Shown here: piece after piece, positions 63,342 through 64,000 of the stretch
How positions within the stretch are numbered: the stretch's first letter is position 1
Layout: every line of letters starts with the position of its first letter
Source of the DNA: Acidimicrobiaceae bacterium
GTDB taxonomy: Bacteria; Actinomycetota; Acidimicrobiia; Acidimicrobiales; RAAP-2
Length of the DNA stretch: 64,000 nucleotides
Assembly (NCBI GenBank): GCA_003132165.1
Contig: PKWW01000070.1
Location: forward strand, 36,173 to 100,172
Reading direction: 5' to 3'
Notes under the pieces: model-generated
What the model was told of the DNA's origin: nothing
What the model saw: only the letters and a program-made list of their open reading frames with translations
Databases searched by the model: none
Translations under genes and position numbers: made by a program

Positions 63342-64000
63342 CTACTTCACCGAGTAGTTGACCTTGCACGACCTGCCATTGGCCAGGCGGATGGTGAAGG
63401 TGTGCTCACCCTTACGGGATCCAGCCCTAACCGTTACCCCGACGGTGAGCGACTTGCCACTGTCGTGAGTGACGATGGCCTTTGTTCCCGCCTCGTTGCT
63501 CGTGATCTTCGGCGCTCCGTAGAAGCCGGTGCCCGTGATTGTTAACGTCACGGTCCTACCCACCACGGCCGAACCATTTACCCTCGTGGCGTGCAGGGCA
63601 ACGGGAACCACTTCGGCGACGAACGTTACCGTCGTGGCCGAGGAACTAGCCACGAGGTAGGTAGAGTCCGCGGCCTTGGTTGCGGTGACGAGGCACGTGC
63701 CCGCGCTCGCGACGGTGAGTGAACTGCCGTTGATCGTGCAACCAGTCGCCGTGCCATTGGTGACGGTGAAACTCACCACACCGGTGCCCGCACCACCGCT
63801 CGTCACGAGGTTAAGCGCGGTACCCACCGTGCTCGACAGCGTGGTGATGGTGAGCGCCAACTGGGCGACCAGAGTCTTCTGAGTGACAAGGAACGTCGGG
63901 TCACTCGAGAACGTGATGGTCACTGTTCCGTTCGCCGTGGCCGTGCCCACCGCCACGAGACCAGCGGAGGTCACCTCGTAGATCGTGTCACCGGCCACGA
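63342..64000 (-). CDS. Surface protein, C-terminal part (open at window end)
   Basis: C-terminus VNGSAVVGRTVTLTITGTGFYGAPKITSNEAGTKAIVTHDSGKSLTVGVTV...HTFTIRLANGRSCKVNYSVK, homologous to the end of the 55738-59037 protein. Confidence 0.75.
   Translation of the reverse strand, partial: VAGDTIYEVTSAGLVAVGTATANGTVTITFSSDPTFLVTQKTLVAQLALTITTLSSTVGTALNLVTSGGAGTGVVSFTVTNGTATGCTINGSSLTVASAGTCLVTATKAADSTYLVASSSATTVTFVAEVVPVALHATRVNGSAVVGRTVTLTITGTGFYGAPKITSNEAGTKAIVTHDSGKSLTVGVTVRAGSRKGEHTFTIRLANGRSCKVNYSVK

Overview
Dense, high-GC, actinobacterial-type chromosomal window. Inferred to be Acidimicrobiia-like from the WhiB/PdtaS/DUF3107 genes, the F420-linked families and the MSMEG_4193/DUF3090/SCO1664 trio; this was not tested by a search. 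Most of 1-35 kb and 45-63 kb is housekeeping or metabolic: argS (truncated), acnA, SulP, DEAD helicase, Bcp, DedA, Fpg/Nei, FrhB-like protein, etfAB, whiB1-like and pdtaS-like genes, dgt, Mrp, a complete Ccm (System I) cytochrome c maturation operon, gmd, cysS, valS, an acyl-CoA dehydrogenase, a rhodanese/MBL pair and an amidase. An accessory stretch (~35.3-45.1 kb) is looser and lower in coding density. It carries a Fic protein, a PIN/RHH toxin-antitoxin pair, secreted DUF4232/BNR proteins, a phosphodiester glycosidase, short intergenic repeats, and a 33-nt acyl-CoA dehydrogenase 3'-end footprint at its left edge matching the intact gene at its right edge. A large surface protein of eight ~91-aa Cys-paired Fn3-like repeats (55.7-59.0 kb) shares a C-terminal domain and a look-alike terminator with a second surface protein running off the window end. 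Main leads: (i) all seven convergent gene pairs in the first 33 kb, plus one at 50.77 kb, share exactly a 4-nt YTAR stop overlap; (ii) a 20-bp cysS/valS divergent spacer with overlapping bidirectional -10 motifs; (iii) leaderless-looking Fic and VapBC genes with palindromes over the -10; (iv) fusion proteins (S51-like + CysS-C-like; esterase + DUF3293-like); (v) the shared C-terminal surface domain; (vi) chrA with no canonical start codon. No intact mobile element, CRISPR array, rRNA or complete tRNA was recognised.
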